Shown: positions 15,815-24,545 of the stretch, piece after piece
Numbering within the stretch: position 1 is the first letter of the stretch
Layout: each line of letters starts with the position of its first letter
NCBI RefSeq assembly: GCF_016651105.1
Contig: NZ_JAEKEL010000001.1
Coordinates: forward strand, 4,020,001 to 4,084,000
Direction: 5' to 3'
Length of the DNA stretch: 64,000 nucleotides
DNA from: Pseudomonas sp. TH15
Lineage (GTDB): Bacteria > Pseudomonadota > Gammaproteobacteria > Pseudomonadales > Pseudomonadaceae
Program-made: the position numbers and the translations under genes
Notes under the pieces: model-generated
Seen by the model: the letters and a program-made list of their open reading frames with translations, nothing else
Told to the model about the DNA's origin: nothing
The model's database searches: none

Positions 15815-17803
15815 TCAGCTCACTTTGGGATTGACCGGCGCGTTTTGCGGCACCTTGCCCGCCTTGTCAGTTGCGGCCAGCTTCGGAACCAACGGCGCAA
15901 GAATCCCGATGCCGGTTCCCACCCCAGGCGCACCACCGGTATTCGCCTTGACCTGCGCACCACTGATGGTGACACCGCCAGCATCCACCTTCACAAAGCT
16001 CCCACCAGCCTTCGCCGTAAGCTCCATGCCACCCTCAACCACAACCTTTTCCCCAGCGTTGTAGTGAATCTCCTGCCCAGCCTCCACAAACTGCGCCGTC
16101 CCCACTTTCACATTCTGGGTAACAGCAACCGTCAAATGATCATCCGCCCGCGCTTCTGTCTTGCGATCCAGATGCGTAATGCGATGTTCTTCAACCTTGA
16201 ACTCGCTGTAAGTATTCGCCTCAACGGTGTCATGCCGTTCATTGCCGACCCGAATCTTCTGGTCATGCTCAATGTTTTCATCCCAGTCGCGCTGGGCGTG
16301 CAGATAGATCTGTTCCGCACCTTTCTTGTCTTCAATCCGAAACTCGTTGTAGCCCTTGCCGCCCGGTGAACTGAGCGTCTTGAACGTGCTGCGGGTTTTG
16401 TTCGTCGGCAGGTCGTAGGGGACGACGTTTTCCTTGTGGTACAGGCAGCCGGTGACTAACGGTTGATCCGGGTCGCCTTCCATGAACGACACCAGCACTT
16501 CCATGCCGATGCGTGGGATGGCGATGCCGCCGTAGGCGTTGCCGGCCCAGCCGGTGGCGACGCGTAGCCAGCAGGTGGTGTTGTCGTCGCCTTGGCCGTC
16601 GCGGTCCCAGAAAAACTGGACTTTGACGCGGCCATATTTGTCGGTGTGGATTTCTTCGCCTTTGGGGCCGGTGACGATGGCGGTCTGGCTGCCGAGGACT
16701 TTGGGTTTCGGGTGTTCGAGAGCAGGGCGGAAGTGCGCGTCCCACGGGGTCGCGAGGAAGCGGTTGCGGTAGCCCTGGTGGAAATCGTCTTTGTTGTCGG
16801 TGACGTCGCTGGTGGTGTTTTCGCCGAGCACTTGCGGTTGTTTGCCTTCGTGGACGACTTCCAGCAGCAACCAGAGGTCGTTCCATTCGGCGCGCGGGTG
16901 TTCGCTCAGGGCCAGGAAGTGGCCGCTAACCAGAGTCGGTTCGTCGCTTTTGCCTTCGGCGAGTTTGTAGTCGCTGCGATGGCGTTCCAGCGCGCGGGTC
17001 GCCAGTTGCTTGCCGCGTTCGCGGTCGGTGAAGCGGCCGGGGTAGTCGTAGTCTTCGAGGTCGGGGGCGAATTCGGTTTTGGACGCGCCTTCAGGGAGGA
17101 TGCGTGGTTTCTCGAAGTCGTAGTCCCGGCGGCTGACGCGGGTGGTGCGGGTTTCCAGGCGCAGGTTGAAGCGCTTGATCACTGTTTTTTCGGCGGCCAT
17201 CCCGGAGTCTTGCTGGTAGCTCACGGGCGCGAGTTTGCGGAACACCGTCTGGTCGTCGCCGAACACCAGTTTGTGGCCGCTGGACGAGTGCTGGAAGTGG
17301 AAGTGAATGCCTTCTTCTTCGCACAGGCGCTGGATAAAATGCAGGTCGGATTCGTCGTACTGCACGCAGTAATCGCGTTCGGGGTAGATCGCGCCGAGCT
17401 GGAAGCTGTAGGCGTCGGCCAGAATGCCGCGTGCTTCGAGGACCTGGCCGATGATCTTCGGCACGGTCAGGTGCTGGAAGATTTGCTGGTCATGGTTGTG
17501 TCGCAGGTAGGCGAGTTGCGGCACCAGGCTGACGCTGTAGCGGGTCAGCTTCTTGCCGGAGTCGCCTTGCTCGATGCGATAGACCAGGCCGTGGATGATG
17601 CCTTTGCCGGTGGCGCCGAAGGTCAGGCAGCCAGGCTTGTGCAGCAGCTCTTCGAGTTTCAGGTCGGGGCGGGCGCTGACCAGTTCGATGTCGAAACAGA
17701 ACGGTTGGTTGAGGGCTTCGCGACCGACGAAACTGAGCACTTGAAGGTCGGCGGAAACACCTTCCAGCGTGAGGGTGATATGGGTTGCGTTCGCGTCCAG
17801 CAT
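15815..17803 (-). CDS. vgrG: type VI secretion tip protein VgrG (TssI), orphan
   Basis: A 662-residue VgrG. The N-terminal gp27-like part includes FVGREALNQPFCFDIELVS and RYDESDLHFIQRL-like YDESDLHFIQRLCEEEG. The gp5-like OB region contains HTDKYGRVKVQFFWDRDG, the classic VgrG signature, then CWLRVATGWAGN and MEVLVSFMEGDPDQP. The C-terminus is a beta-helix needle with repeated short strands, ending in a Gly/Ala/Pro tail with no toxin domain. It would form the trimeric spike of a T6SS. No other T6SS gene is present and no effector gene follows, so it depends on a main cluster elsewhere. AAGGAC precedes the ATG. Confidence 0.93.
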   Translation of the reverse strand: MLDANATHITLTLEGVSADLQVLSFVGREALNQPFCFDIELVSARPDLKLEELLHKPGCLTFGATGKGIIHGLVYRIEQGDSGKKLTRYSVSLVPQLAYLRHNHDQQIFQHLTVPKIIGQVLEARGILADAYSFQLGAIYPERDYCVQYDESDLHFIQRLCEEEGIHFHFQHSSSGHKLVFGDDQTVFRKLAPVSYQQDSGMAAEKTVIKRFNLRLETRTTRVSRRDYDFEKPRILPEGASKTEFAPDLEDYDYPGRFTDRERGKQLATRALERHRSDYKLAEGKSDEPTLVSGHFLALSEHPRAEWNDLWLLLEVVHEGKQPQVLGENTTSDVTDNKDDFHQGYRNRFLATPWDAHFRPALEHPKPKVLGSQTAIVTGPKGEEIHTDKYGRVKVQFFWDRDGQGDDNTTCWLRVATGWAGNAYGGIAIPRIGMEVLVSFMEGDPDQPLVTGCLYHKENVVPYDLPTNKTRSTFKTLSSPGGKGYNEFRIEDKKGAEQIYLHAQRDWDENIEHDQKIRVGNERHDTVEANTYSEFKVEEHRITHLDRKTEARADDHLTVAVTQNVKVGTAQFVEAGQEIHYNAGEKVVVEGGMELTAKAGGSFVKVDAGGVTISGAQVKANTGGAPGVGTGIGILAPLVPKLAATDKAGKVPQNAPVNPKVS

Positions 17804-18176
17804 GCCTTGAATTCCGTCCTTTGAATAAGCTGGGGCGGATGGTGCAGGATTAAGCGGGCTCGTTCAAGGCGCAAATGCCGTAGACGCCGCCCGTCGACGG
17901 TATAGGGAAAACCCTTAGGCGGAGGTTTTCGCCTAATGAAACCGGGAAGATCCATGGTCAGGGTCGGTGCTGATGACGCGATAACGTTCGAGCTGGGGTC
18001 GAAGAATCGTCAGTCAGTTTCAGACTAAAGTCGCCTGTAGCACGTCAAAGCCATCTGCCATCATTGCCGCTCACCCCTGCGTGTCCACTTCTTCCCGGCT
18101 CAACACTGACCCGGGACGGGAGCTATTTTTCTGGCTTATTGCGCCTCGCGCAAACGCTGTATTGTTGGAGTTTTTC
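17804..18176. other. intergenic region between vgrG and the OprD porin gene
   Basis: About 370 bp between divergent genes, with no credible frame. A 7-bp inverted repeat (TTAGGCG / CGCCTAA) lies near 17920-17938. GTTGGAG at 18164-18170 serves as the porin ribosome site. Promoters must lie here but no convincing -35/-10 pair was found. Confidence 0.35.
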
Positions 18177-19478
18177 ATGCGTTCCCCATTCCCCCTCATC
18201 ACCCCGCGCCAGTCGTTTGGCTGCGGAGCCTTAGTGTTGTGCGCCGGTTTTACTGCGCAGGCGCAGGCCAGCGGTTTGCTGGAAGACACCACGGCGAAAA
18301 TCGAATCGCGCACGGTGTATTTCAACCGCGATTTCCGTGATGGGCACACCTCGAACGATCAGGGCGCCTCCAAGCGTGAAGAGTCGGCTCAGGGCTTTAT
18401 TCTCAACCTGCAATCGGGTTACACCGAGGGCACGGTCGGTTTCGGTATCGATGCACTGGGCATGCTCGGCTTGCAACTGGATTCCAGTCCCGACCGCAGC
18501 AACAGCGGCTTGCTGCCGTCCAGCGGGCAGGATCCGCGCGGCTCAAAGGGTCAGTACGCGAAAATGGGCCTGACCGCCAAGGTGCGTATTTCGGACACAG
18601 TATTGAAGTACGGCGCGCTGCTGCCGGATCTGCCACTGCTGAAATACAACGACGGTCGTCTGCTGCCGACGATGTTCAACGGCGCGATGCTGACATCGAA
18701 AGAAGTCAATGACCTGACCTTCACGGCGGCGCGCCTGGACAAGTACACCGCTCGCGATTCCACGGATTCGCAAGACATCCGCGTGCACTGCAAGAACAAG
18801 CGCTATGCGTGCAACACCACCGCCGATCATTTCGACATGTATGGCTTCGACTACAAGATCAATGAGCGCCTGACTGCTCAGTATCACTACGCCGAGCTGG
18901 AAGACATCTATCGTCAGCATTTCGTGGGTTTGCTGGCCAATCAGCCGTTGGCTGGCGGTCTGTTGAAGGCTGATCTGCGCGTGCTGAAAAGTGCCGACAG
19001 CGGTGATGCCAAGGCAGGTTCCATCGATAACCGTGCGTTGAGCGGCATGCTGTCCTATGCCATCAGCGGCCACACGTTCAGTGCCGGTTGGCAGCGCATG
19101 AACGGCGATAACTCGATGCCGTACCTCGATGGCAGCAATCCTTATCTGGTCAACTACGTGCAGGTCAACGACTTCGCCGCCGCGCAAGAGCGCTCGTGGC
19201 AGTTGCGGTATGACTATGACTTCAAGGCGATCGGCATCAATGGTCTGAGTTTCCTGACCCGTTATGTCAACGGTGATCACATCAAGGTGTTGGGCAGCAA
19301 TCAAGAGGGCAAAGAGTGGGAGCGTGACAGCGAGTTGAAGTACGTGATTCAGACCGGCACGTTCAAGGATGTGAGTTTGCGTTTGCGCAATTCGACGTAT
19401 CGGACCAACTACGAGAAGTTTGCTCGAGATGTCGATGAGACGCGGTTGATCGTCAGTTATAACTTTTCTGTGTTGTAA
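18177..19478 (+). CDS. OprD-family outer-membrane porin
   Basis: A 433-residue precursor whose signal peptide ends near AQAQA (residue 29). It then has the OprD start GLLEDTTAKIESRTVYFNRDFRDG. Internal features include the conserved GKLRVLPSDGRL-like segment LLKYNDGRLLPTMFNGAMLTS and a terminal strand RLIVSYNFSVL. OprD porins are 18-stranded barrels that take up basic amino acids, dipeptides or aromatic acids; the substrate of this one cannot be read. ATG 18177 has GGAG six bases upstream. It is a single gene followed by REP elements. Confidence 0.92.
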   Translation: MRSPFPLITPRQSFGCGALVLCAGFTAQAQASGLLEDTTAKIESRTVYFNRDFRDGHTSNDQGASKREESAQGFILNLQSGYTEGTVGFGIDALGMLGLQLDSSPDRSNSGLLPSSGQDPRGSKGQYAKMGLTAKVRISDTVLKYGALLPDLPLLKYNDGRLLPTMFNGAMLTSKEVNDLTFTAARLDKYTARDSTDSQDIRVHCKNKRYACNTTADHFDMYGFDYKINERLTAQYHYAELEDIYRQHFVGLLANQPLAGGLLKADLRVLKSADSGDAKAGSIDNRALSGMLSYAISGHTFSAGWQRMNGDNSMPYLDGSNPYLVNYVQVNDFAAAQERSWQLRYDYDFKAIGINGLSFLTRYVNGDHIKVLGSNQEGKEWERDSELKYVIQTGTFKDVSLRLRNSTYRTNYEKFARDVDETRLIVSYNFSVL

Positions 19479-19508
19479 GGCATCGAGTTGTAGCGCCTGA
19501 TCGATTGC

Positions 19509-19638
19509 TTTCGCGAGCAGGCTCGCTCCCACAGGGGATCTTCACTAAAAACCAATCCCCTGTAGGAGCTGCCGAAGGCTGCGATCTTTTGACTTTGTTT
19601 TCAAGATCAAAAGATCGCAGCCTGCGGCAGCTCCTGCA
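19509..19638. repeat. REP cluster: one GAGCAGGCTCGC unit plus one TAGGAGCTGCC hairpin
   Basis: At 19509-19538 there is a single TTCGCGAGCAGGCTCGCTCC unit. At 19562-19638 there is a full hairpin of the other type, with arms GTAGGAGCTGCCGAAGGCTG and its complement around a GACTTTGTTTTC loop. Both repeat types side by side fill the space between convergent genes. Confidence 0.85.
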
Positions 19639-19647
19639 TGGGGGCGT

Positions 19648-20268
19648 TTATAACCAATGCCAAAACCGACTCCAGAATCCCCGATTCAGATCGTTCTTGC
19701 ACCCGGCGTACTGCTGCGCATACATATCGGATCGGCCCTGAACCTTGCCGGCCGTGGCCACCAACCAGGCTTTGCTGGCGAAGGTTTTCTGACGATACCC
19801 GCCCCATCCTTCGTGGTAGTTGAGGTATTGCCCGAAGGCGTCGTATTTGTATACGCCGTTGATTGACGTGGTTTTGTCCATGTACCAGCCGACGAAGTCG
19901 ATGGCGTCATCGAATTTCTCGCGGTTGGCGCCGCCTCGGCCGGTACTTTTTTGATAGTCGGACCAGACCTCATCCTTGGCCTGGGCGTAGCCCGATGCCG
20001 TCGACACTCGGCCCCACGGGATTATCCAAAGCAGGTATTTGCGCGGCGTCTTGGCGTCGTGACGATAGCCGGACTCTTGATACATGATCGCGAAGGGCAC
20101 CTGGATCGGCACGCCCCAGCGTTTTTGCGTGACTTGGGCGGCGTCGTACCAGTCGCTCTTTTCCCGGAAGATATCGCAGATATCATTGGGGGAGCGAGGT
20201 GGTGAGGTGCTGCAACCGGCCAGCAATGTCGTGAGTAACAAAAGTCCAGCCGTCTGCCTTGAGTTCAA
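19648..20268 (-). CDS. lipoprotein with lysozyme-like SLT transglycosylase domain
   Basis: A 206-residue lipoprotein: signal peptide and lipobox LLAGC with Cys19 as the lipidated residue. The catalytic domain has Glu65 in FAIMYQESGYR, the position of the active glutamate of lytic transglycosylases. Downstream ASGYAQAKDEVW and FVGWYMDKT fit the SLT fold. It should cleave peptidoglycan glycan strands at the inner face of the outer membrane. It stands alone between REP clusters. Confidence 0.85.
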   Translation of the reverse strand: MNSRQTAGLLLLTTLLAGCSTSPPRSPNDICDIFREKSDWYDAAQVTQKRWGVPIQVPFAIMYQESGYRHDAKTPRKYLLWIIPWGRVSTASGYAQAKDEVWSDYQKSTGRGGANREKFDDAIDFVGWYMDKTTSINGVYKYDAFGQYLNYHEGWGGYRQKTFASKAWLVATAGKVQGRSDMYAQQYAGCKNDLNRGFWSRFWHWL

Positions 20269-20369
20269 AAGCCCATCTTCCTGTCATGCGCATAAAAAGG
20301 GCGATAGTTTACGCACTCGATGCGCGGACGGGGAGGGAATGTGAGATTGGCGGTGTGGGGTCGACCGCT

Positions 20370-20462
20370 ATCGCGAGCAAGCTCGCTCCCACAGTAGATC
20401 TTATGCGAACACCGGTTTGGTGTTCGGCAACGATCCAATGTGGGAGCGAGCTTGCTCGCGAT
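20370..20462. repeat. REPIN (GAGCAAGCTCGC type)
   Basis: Inverted REP units at 20370-20392 and 20439-20462 around a spacer that itself contains ACCGGT-based symmetry (CGAACACCGGTTTGGTGTTCG). This is the REPIN arrangement seen across the P. fluorescens group. Confidence 0.85.
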
Positions 20463-20475
20463 GGGGCCCTCAGGA

Positions 20476-21420
20476 TCAGCGCAAATCCAACTGCTGCCGA
20501 TACGGCAAATCCGGCCCGGTCTTGCTGCACGTCAACGCCGCCGCTTGCACTGCAAACTTGAGCATCGCATCAATCTGCTCACGGCTCAGCCGTTGCACAC
20601 CGTCCACCGAATCCAGTTGCTGCTCGGTCAACCAGGTAATCAGCGCTGCCTGAAAAGTATCGCCGGCGCCCACGGTGTCGGCAATCTTCACCGAACACGC
20701 CGGCACCGACCACGAACCATGGGCACGGCTGAAGACAGTCGCGCCTTCGCCGCCACGGGTCAGGAACACCAGTTGGCAACGATGCTGGAGCCAGCCTTCG
20801 ATCACCCGTTGTGGATCTTGCTCGGGGTACAACAGGCTCAAGTCTTCATCGCTGACTTTGATCAGGTCGGCCAACTCCACCAGTTCCGCGATCCGTTCCC
20901 GCCACAGGAGGATGTTCGGTTCGGGATTCAGGCGTACGTTGGGATCAAGACTGATCAGGCGTTTACCACTTTCGCGCTGGACCAACGTCAGCAGCGTCTC
21001 GGCAATCGGCTGCACCACGAGCGAGTAAGAGCCGATGTGCAAACCGCGCACTTCAGGTCCCAGTTCCGGCAGATGCTCCAGGCGCAACTGCCGATCCGCG
21101 CAGCCTTCACCGCGGAAGCTGTAATGCGGCGAGCCATTGGCGCCGACCGCGACCATCGCCAGCGTCGTCGGTGCGGCGAAATCCACCAGGTAGTCCGGGC
21201 GTACGCCTTCATCCTGCAATACTTGCTGCAAGCGACGGCCGAGGTAGTCGGTGGACAGCCCGGCAAACAGCGCCGCGTCCACGCCCAATCGGCGCAAACC
21301 CACCGCCACGTTGAACGGCGAGCCGCCGGCAATCGCCTTGAAATTCACTTTTGAAGCCAGACCACTGGCATCGTCTTCGCTGAAGAAATCGAACAGCGCT
21401 TCACCACACACCAGATACAT
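20476..21420 (-). CDS. mtlZ: fructokinase MtlZ (PfkB family)
   Basis: A 314-residue ribokinase-fold sugar kinase. The N-terminus MYLVCGEALFDFF and the GGSPFNVAVGLRRLG segment bind sugar. The anion hole and catalytic base are in DTVGAGDTFQAAL near the C-terminus. It phosphorylates fructose released by oxidation of mannitol. It is the last gene of the mtl operon, starting 13 bp after mtlY. The start at 21420 matches the family's N-terminus; upstream in-frame codons extend into mtlY and are unlikely. The operon order matches the P. fluorescens mtlEFGKDYZ locus. Confidence 0.9.
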   Translation of the reverse strand: MYLVCGEALFDFFSEDDASGLASKVNFKAIAGGSPFNVAVGLRRLGVDAALFAGLSTDYLGRRLQQVLQDEGVRPDYLVDFAAPTTLAMVAVGANGSPHYSFRGEGCADRQLRLEHLPELGPEVRGLHIGSYSLVVQPIAETLLTLVQRESGKRLISLDPNVRLNPEPNILLWRERIAELVELADLIKVSDEDLSLLYPEQDPQRVIEGWLQHRCQLVFLTRGGEGATVFSRAHGSWSVPACSVKIADTVGAGDTFQAALITWLTEQQLDSVDGVQRLSREQIDAMLKFAVQAAALTCSKTGPDLPYRQQLDLR

Positions 21421-21433
21421 AATTGTTCGCTCT

Positions 21434-22930
21434 TTAAAGGGTTGCGACATGCTGTTGATAGCGTTCGTAGGCCTGCTGAGCGGCCGCCACATTCTCGGCG
21501 ATCGGCAGGGTTTCGCTGGCCATGTCGAGTTTCACGCAGCGCTCGCACAAATCTGCCAGCGTGCTTTCGTGGCCGTTAGACCAGGACTTGCACCACGCCG
21601 CTTGAATCGCCGCGCCGAGGGCGGCGGCTTCGCTTTGTTCGGTGCAGATGACCGGGGTGTTCATGATATCGGCGACGATCTGCCGCCACACCGGACTTTT
21701 CGAGCCGCCGCCGATCAAACAAATGCTGCGGCTTTGTAAGCCATTCTGACGCAATAGGTCCAGCCCATAACGCAAACCGAAGGTCGTGCCTTCGACCACG
21801 GCCCGGCACAAGTTGGCCTGGGTCAGGTTGGTCATCGTCAGGCCCAGCAGGCTGCCGGTGGCGTGGGGCAGGGCGGGGACGCGTTCGCCGTTGAGGAACG
21901 GCAGCATGCTGACGCCTTCCGCACCGATGGGCGCCTGGGCAACCAGATCGTTGAACTGTTCGATGTCCAGCGCGAACAGGTCGCGGATAACCCCGGAGGC
22001 ATTGGTCAGGTTCATGGTGCAGATCAACGGCAACCAGCCGCCACTGGAGGAGCAGAATGTCGCGACCGACGCGTCCGGGCTGACCTTGGGCTGTTCGGCA
22101 TAGGCGTAAACCGTGCCGGAGGAGCCGAGGCTCATGGTGATCGCGCCGGGCTGGATGTTGCCGGTGCCGATGGCGCCCATCATGTTGTCGCCGCCGCCAC
22201 TGGAGACCAGTGCTTGCGGGTTGATGCCCAAGTGCTCAACGATGCTGGGCAGGATTGTGCCGACGGCTTGATGGGCGTCGATTAGCTCCGGCAGTGCCGC
22301 TTGCAGCCGGCCGGTCGGGTCGATGTCCCGCAGTATCTGCAAGTCCCATTGGCGGGTGCGCACGTTGAAATAACCGGTGCCCGAGGCGTCACCGTATTCA
22401 CTGCAACTGCGGCCGGTCAGCCAATAATTGAGGAAATCGTGGGGCAGCAGGATTCGGGCGATCCGGGCAAAGATCTGTGGGTGTTGTTCTTTGGTCCACA
22501 GCAGTTTTGACACGGTGTAGCCGGGCGCGATGACAATGCCGAGGCGTTCCAACGAGCCTTTTTCGCCGCCGAGATGGGCGAGTAGACGATCGTTTTCCGC
22601 GGTGGATTCGGTGTCGCACCAGAGCTTGGCCGGGCGCAGGACCTGGCCTTGGTCGTCGAGCAGCACCAGCCCGTGTTGCTGGCCCGAGACGCCAATGCCG
22701 AGGATGTCCTGGCCGTCGACGTTGGCGGCGAGCAGGGCACGGCGGGTCGCTAGGGTGAAGGCTTCCAGCCATTGATTGGTGTCTTGCTCGCGGCGACCAT
22801 TGGCACCGCTGATGAGCGTGTGGGCCGCGGCGCCCTGGCCCAGCACCTGACCGCTGACGGCGTCGAGGATGATGGCTTTGGTGCCTTGGGTGCCGCAGTC
22901 GATGCCCAGGAATAATTGTTGGTTTGTCAC
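21434..22930 (-). CDS. mtlY: xylulokinase MtlY
   Basis: A 498-residue FGGY-family kinase. Phosphate-1 region FLGIDCGTQGTKAIILD opens the protein, GVSGQQHGLVLLD binds substrate, and the C-terminal LIGGGSKSPVWRQIVADI belongs to the ATP-binding half. It phosphorylates D-xylulose made from arabitol by the polyol dehydrogenase. The start is GTG at 22930. It follows mtlD with a 130-bp gap occupied by a REP pair, and precedes mtlZ by 13 bp. Confidence 0.92.
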   Translation of the reverse strand: MTNQQLFLGIDCGTQGTKAIILDAVSGQVLGQGAAAHTLISGANGRREQDTNQWLEAFTLATRRALLAANVDGQDILGIGVSGQQHGLVLLDDQGQVLRPAKLWCDTESTAENDRLLAHLGGEKGSLERLGIVIAPGYTVSKLLWTKEQHPQIFARIARILLPHDFLNYWLTGRSCSEYGDASGTGYFNVRTRQWDLQILRDIDPTGRLQAALPELIDAHQAVGTILPSIVEHLGINPQALVSSGGGDNMMGAIGTGNIQPGAITMSLGSSGTVYAYAEQPKVSPDASVATFCSSSGGWLPLICTMNLTNASGVIRDLFALDIEQFNDLVAQAPIGAEGVSMLPFLNGERVPALPHATGSLLGLTMTNLTQANLCRAVVEGTTFGLRYGLDLLRQNGLQSRSICLIGGGSKSPVWRQIVADIMNTPVICTEQSEAAALGAAIQAAWCKSWSNGHESTLADLCERCVKLDMASETLPIAENVAAAQQAYERYQQHVATL

Positions 22931-22974
22931 AGTGAATCCTCAGGGTGTCAGGTGTTACTGGGTATGGCGCCTAT

Positions 22975-23040
22975 TCGCGAGCAGGCTCGCTCCCACAAGG
23001 AACGCATTTCAAAATGTGGGAGCGAGCCTGCTCGCGAAGG
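22975..23040. repeat. REP doublet between mtlD and mtlY
   Basis: Inverted units TTCGCGAGCAGGCTCGCTCC and its complement, separated by about 20 bp, lie inside the mtl operon in the 130-bp mtlD-mtlY gap. In the mRNA they form a strong hairpin. Confidence 0.85.
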
Positions 23041-23060
23041 CGTCAGTTGCACCGCATCAC

Positions 23061-24533
23061 TCAGCCAAGAATCCGTTCCAGGGTCCGCGTTACCCCAACC
23101 TCTCGCAAGCTGTTGCAGCACCACTCAAACGCTGTCACAAACTCTGGCGAACGCGGGATCGCGGTGCCAAAGATCTCCTCAACCTCCAGCAACCGCTGAG
23201 TGATCAACGCGTCATCGGTCACCAGCGCCTGACAGAACGCCGCCCGTGGATCCGGAATCGAATAGGTATCGCCATTCTCATCCACACCCTTCAAGTACAA
23301 CGCCCAAGCCGCCACCACCAACGCTGCACGCTTGGTCTCCTGACCGTCGGCAATCAAGCGGTTAAGCGTCGGCACGGTGAATTTCGGAAACTTCGACGAG
23401 CCGTCCGAGCACACGCGCTCCAGTTGATCGGCAATCGCCTGATTGGAGAAACGCGCCACCAGAGTGTTCTTGTAGTCGGTCAGATCAATCCCCGGCACCG
23501 GCGCCAGTTGCGGCGTGACGTCCAGGTCCATATAAGCCCGCATGTAGCGCACGAACAGCGGGTCATTCATGGTCTCGTGAACGAAGCGGTAACCCTTGAA
23601 AAACCCCAGATACGTCAGGGCCAGGTGGCTGCCGTTCAGCAGTTTGATCTTCATCTCTTCGTAAGGCGTGACGTCGTTGGTGAACTGCACGCCAACCTTT
23701 TCCCAGGCAGGGCGACCGTTGACGAACTTGTCTTCCAGCACCCACTGCACAAACGGTTCGCAAACCACCGGCCAGGCATCGTCGACCGCATGTTTGTCGT
23801 GCAATTGCAGTTTGTGTTCAGTGCTGGTCATCGGCGTGATGCGATCGACCATGGCATTGGGGAAACTCACGTTCTGGTCGATCCATTCCCGCAAGTCGGC
23901 ATCGCGCAGGGCGGCGAAGGCCAGCAATGCCTTGCGGGTGACCGCGCCGTTGTGCGGCAGGTTATCGCAGGACATCAGCGTGAACGCTGGCGTACCGGCA
24001 GCGCGCCGTTTGGCCAGCGCCGCACAGAGAAAACCGAACACGGTTTTCGGTGCATTCGGGTTCGCCAGGTCGTGCTGGATCAGCGGCAGGTGGGCCATGA
24101 ACTCGCCGTTGCTGTCGTCGATGCAGTAGCCACCCTCGGTGATGGTCAGCGAGACGATGCGGATCTCGGGGTTGGCGAGTTTGTCGATCAACGCTTCGGC
24201 GCCGTCTTCAGCCAGCAACATGTCGCGTATCGAGCCGATCACCCGGACTTCGGCGTCGTCGTTGTCGCCCAGTTCAAACAAGGTGAACAGGTAATCCTGT
24301 TCCTTCAAATCGTCCCGGGCGCGGCGGTCTTCGGCGCGCAGGCCGACCCCGCAGATCGCCCAGTCCAGGCCTTCGCCGGTATTCATCAACGCATCGGTGT
24401 AATACGCCTGATGCGCCCGATGGAAACCGCCGACGCCGATGTGGGCAATGCCTTGGCGCGTGTCGCTCAGGGCGTAGGCGGGCAGGGCCACCTCGGGGGC
24501 GAGGCGATTGAGGTTCTGTTTATTCAGTTTCAT
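23061..24533 (-). CDS. mtlD: mannitol 2-dehydrogenase (polyol dehydrogenase) MtlD
   Basis: A 490-residue long-chain secondary alcohol dehydrogenase. The NAD-binding region has AHIGVGGFHRAHQA near residue 30. The catalytic motif MKIKLLNGSH places Lys295, Asn300 and His303 exactly at the numbering known for the P. fluorescens enzyme. Mannitol, arabitol and glucitol are oxidised to fructose or xylulose. It starts 12 bp after mtlK and precedes the kinases MtlY and MtlZ that use its products. The full length matches the family. Confidence 0.95.
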   Translation of the reverse strand: MKLNKQNLNRLAPEVALPAYALSDTRQGIAHIGVGGFHRAHQAYYTDALMNTGEGLDWAICGVGLRAEDRRARDDLKEQDYLFTLFELGDNDDAEVRVIGSIRDMLLAEDGAEALIDKLANPEIRIVSLTITEGGYCIDDSNGEFMAHLPLIQHDLANPNAPKTVFGFLCAALAKRRAAGTPAFTLMSCDNLPHNGAVTRKALLAFAALRDADLREWIDQNVSFPNAMVDRITPMTSTEHKLQLHDKHAVDDAWPVVCEPFVQWVLEDKFVNGRPAWEKVGVQFTNDVTPYEEMKIKLLNGSHLALTYLGFFKGYRFVHETMNDPLFVRYMRAYMDLDVTPQLAPVPGIDLTDYKNTLVARFSNQAIADQLERVCSDGSSKFPKFTVPTLNRLIADGQETKRAALVVAAWALYLKGVDENGDTYSIPDPRAAFCQALVTDDALITQRLLEVEEIFGTAIPRSPEFVTAFEWCCNSLREVGVTRTLERILG

Positions 24534-24545
24534 CGCATAGTCTCG

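Noticed and set aside
15815..17803. VgrG C-terminal tail considered as an evolved toxin domain
   Set aside because: The tail is a short Gly/Ala/Pro-rich stretch after the beta-helix, with no catalytic domain.
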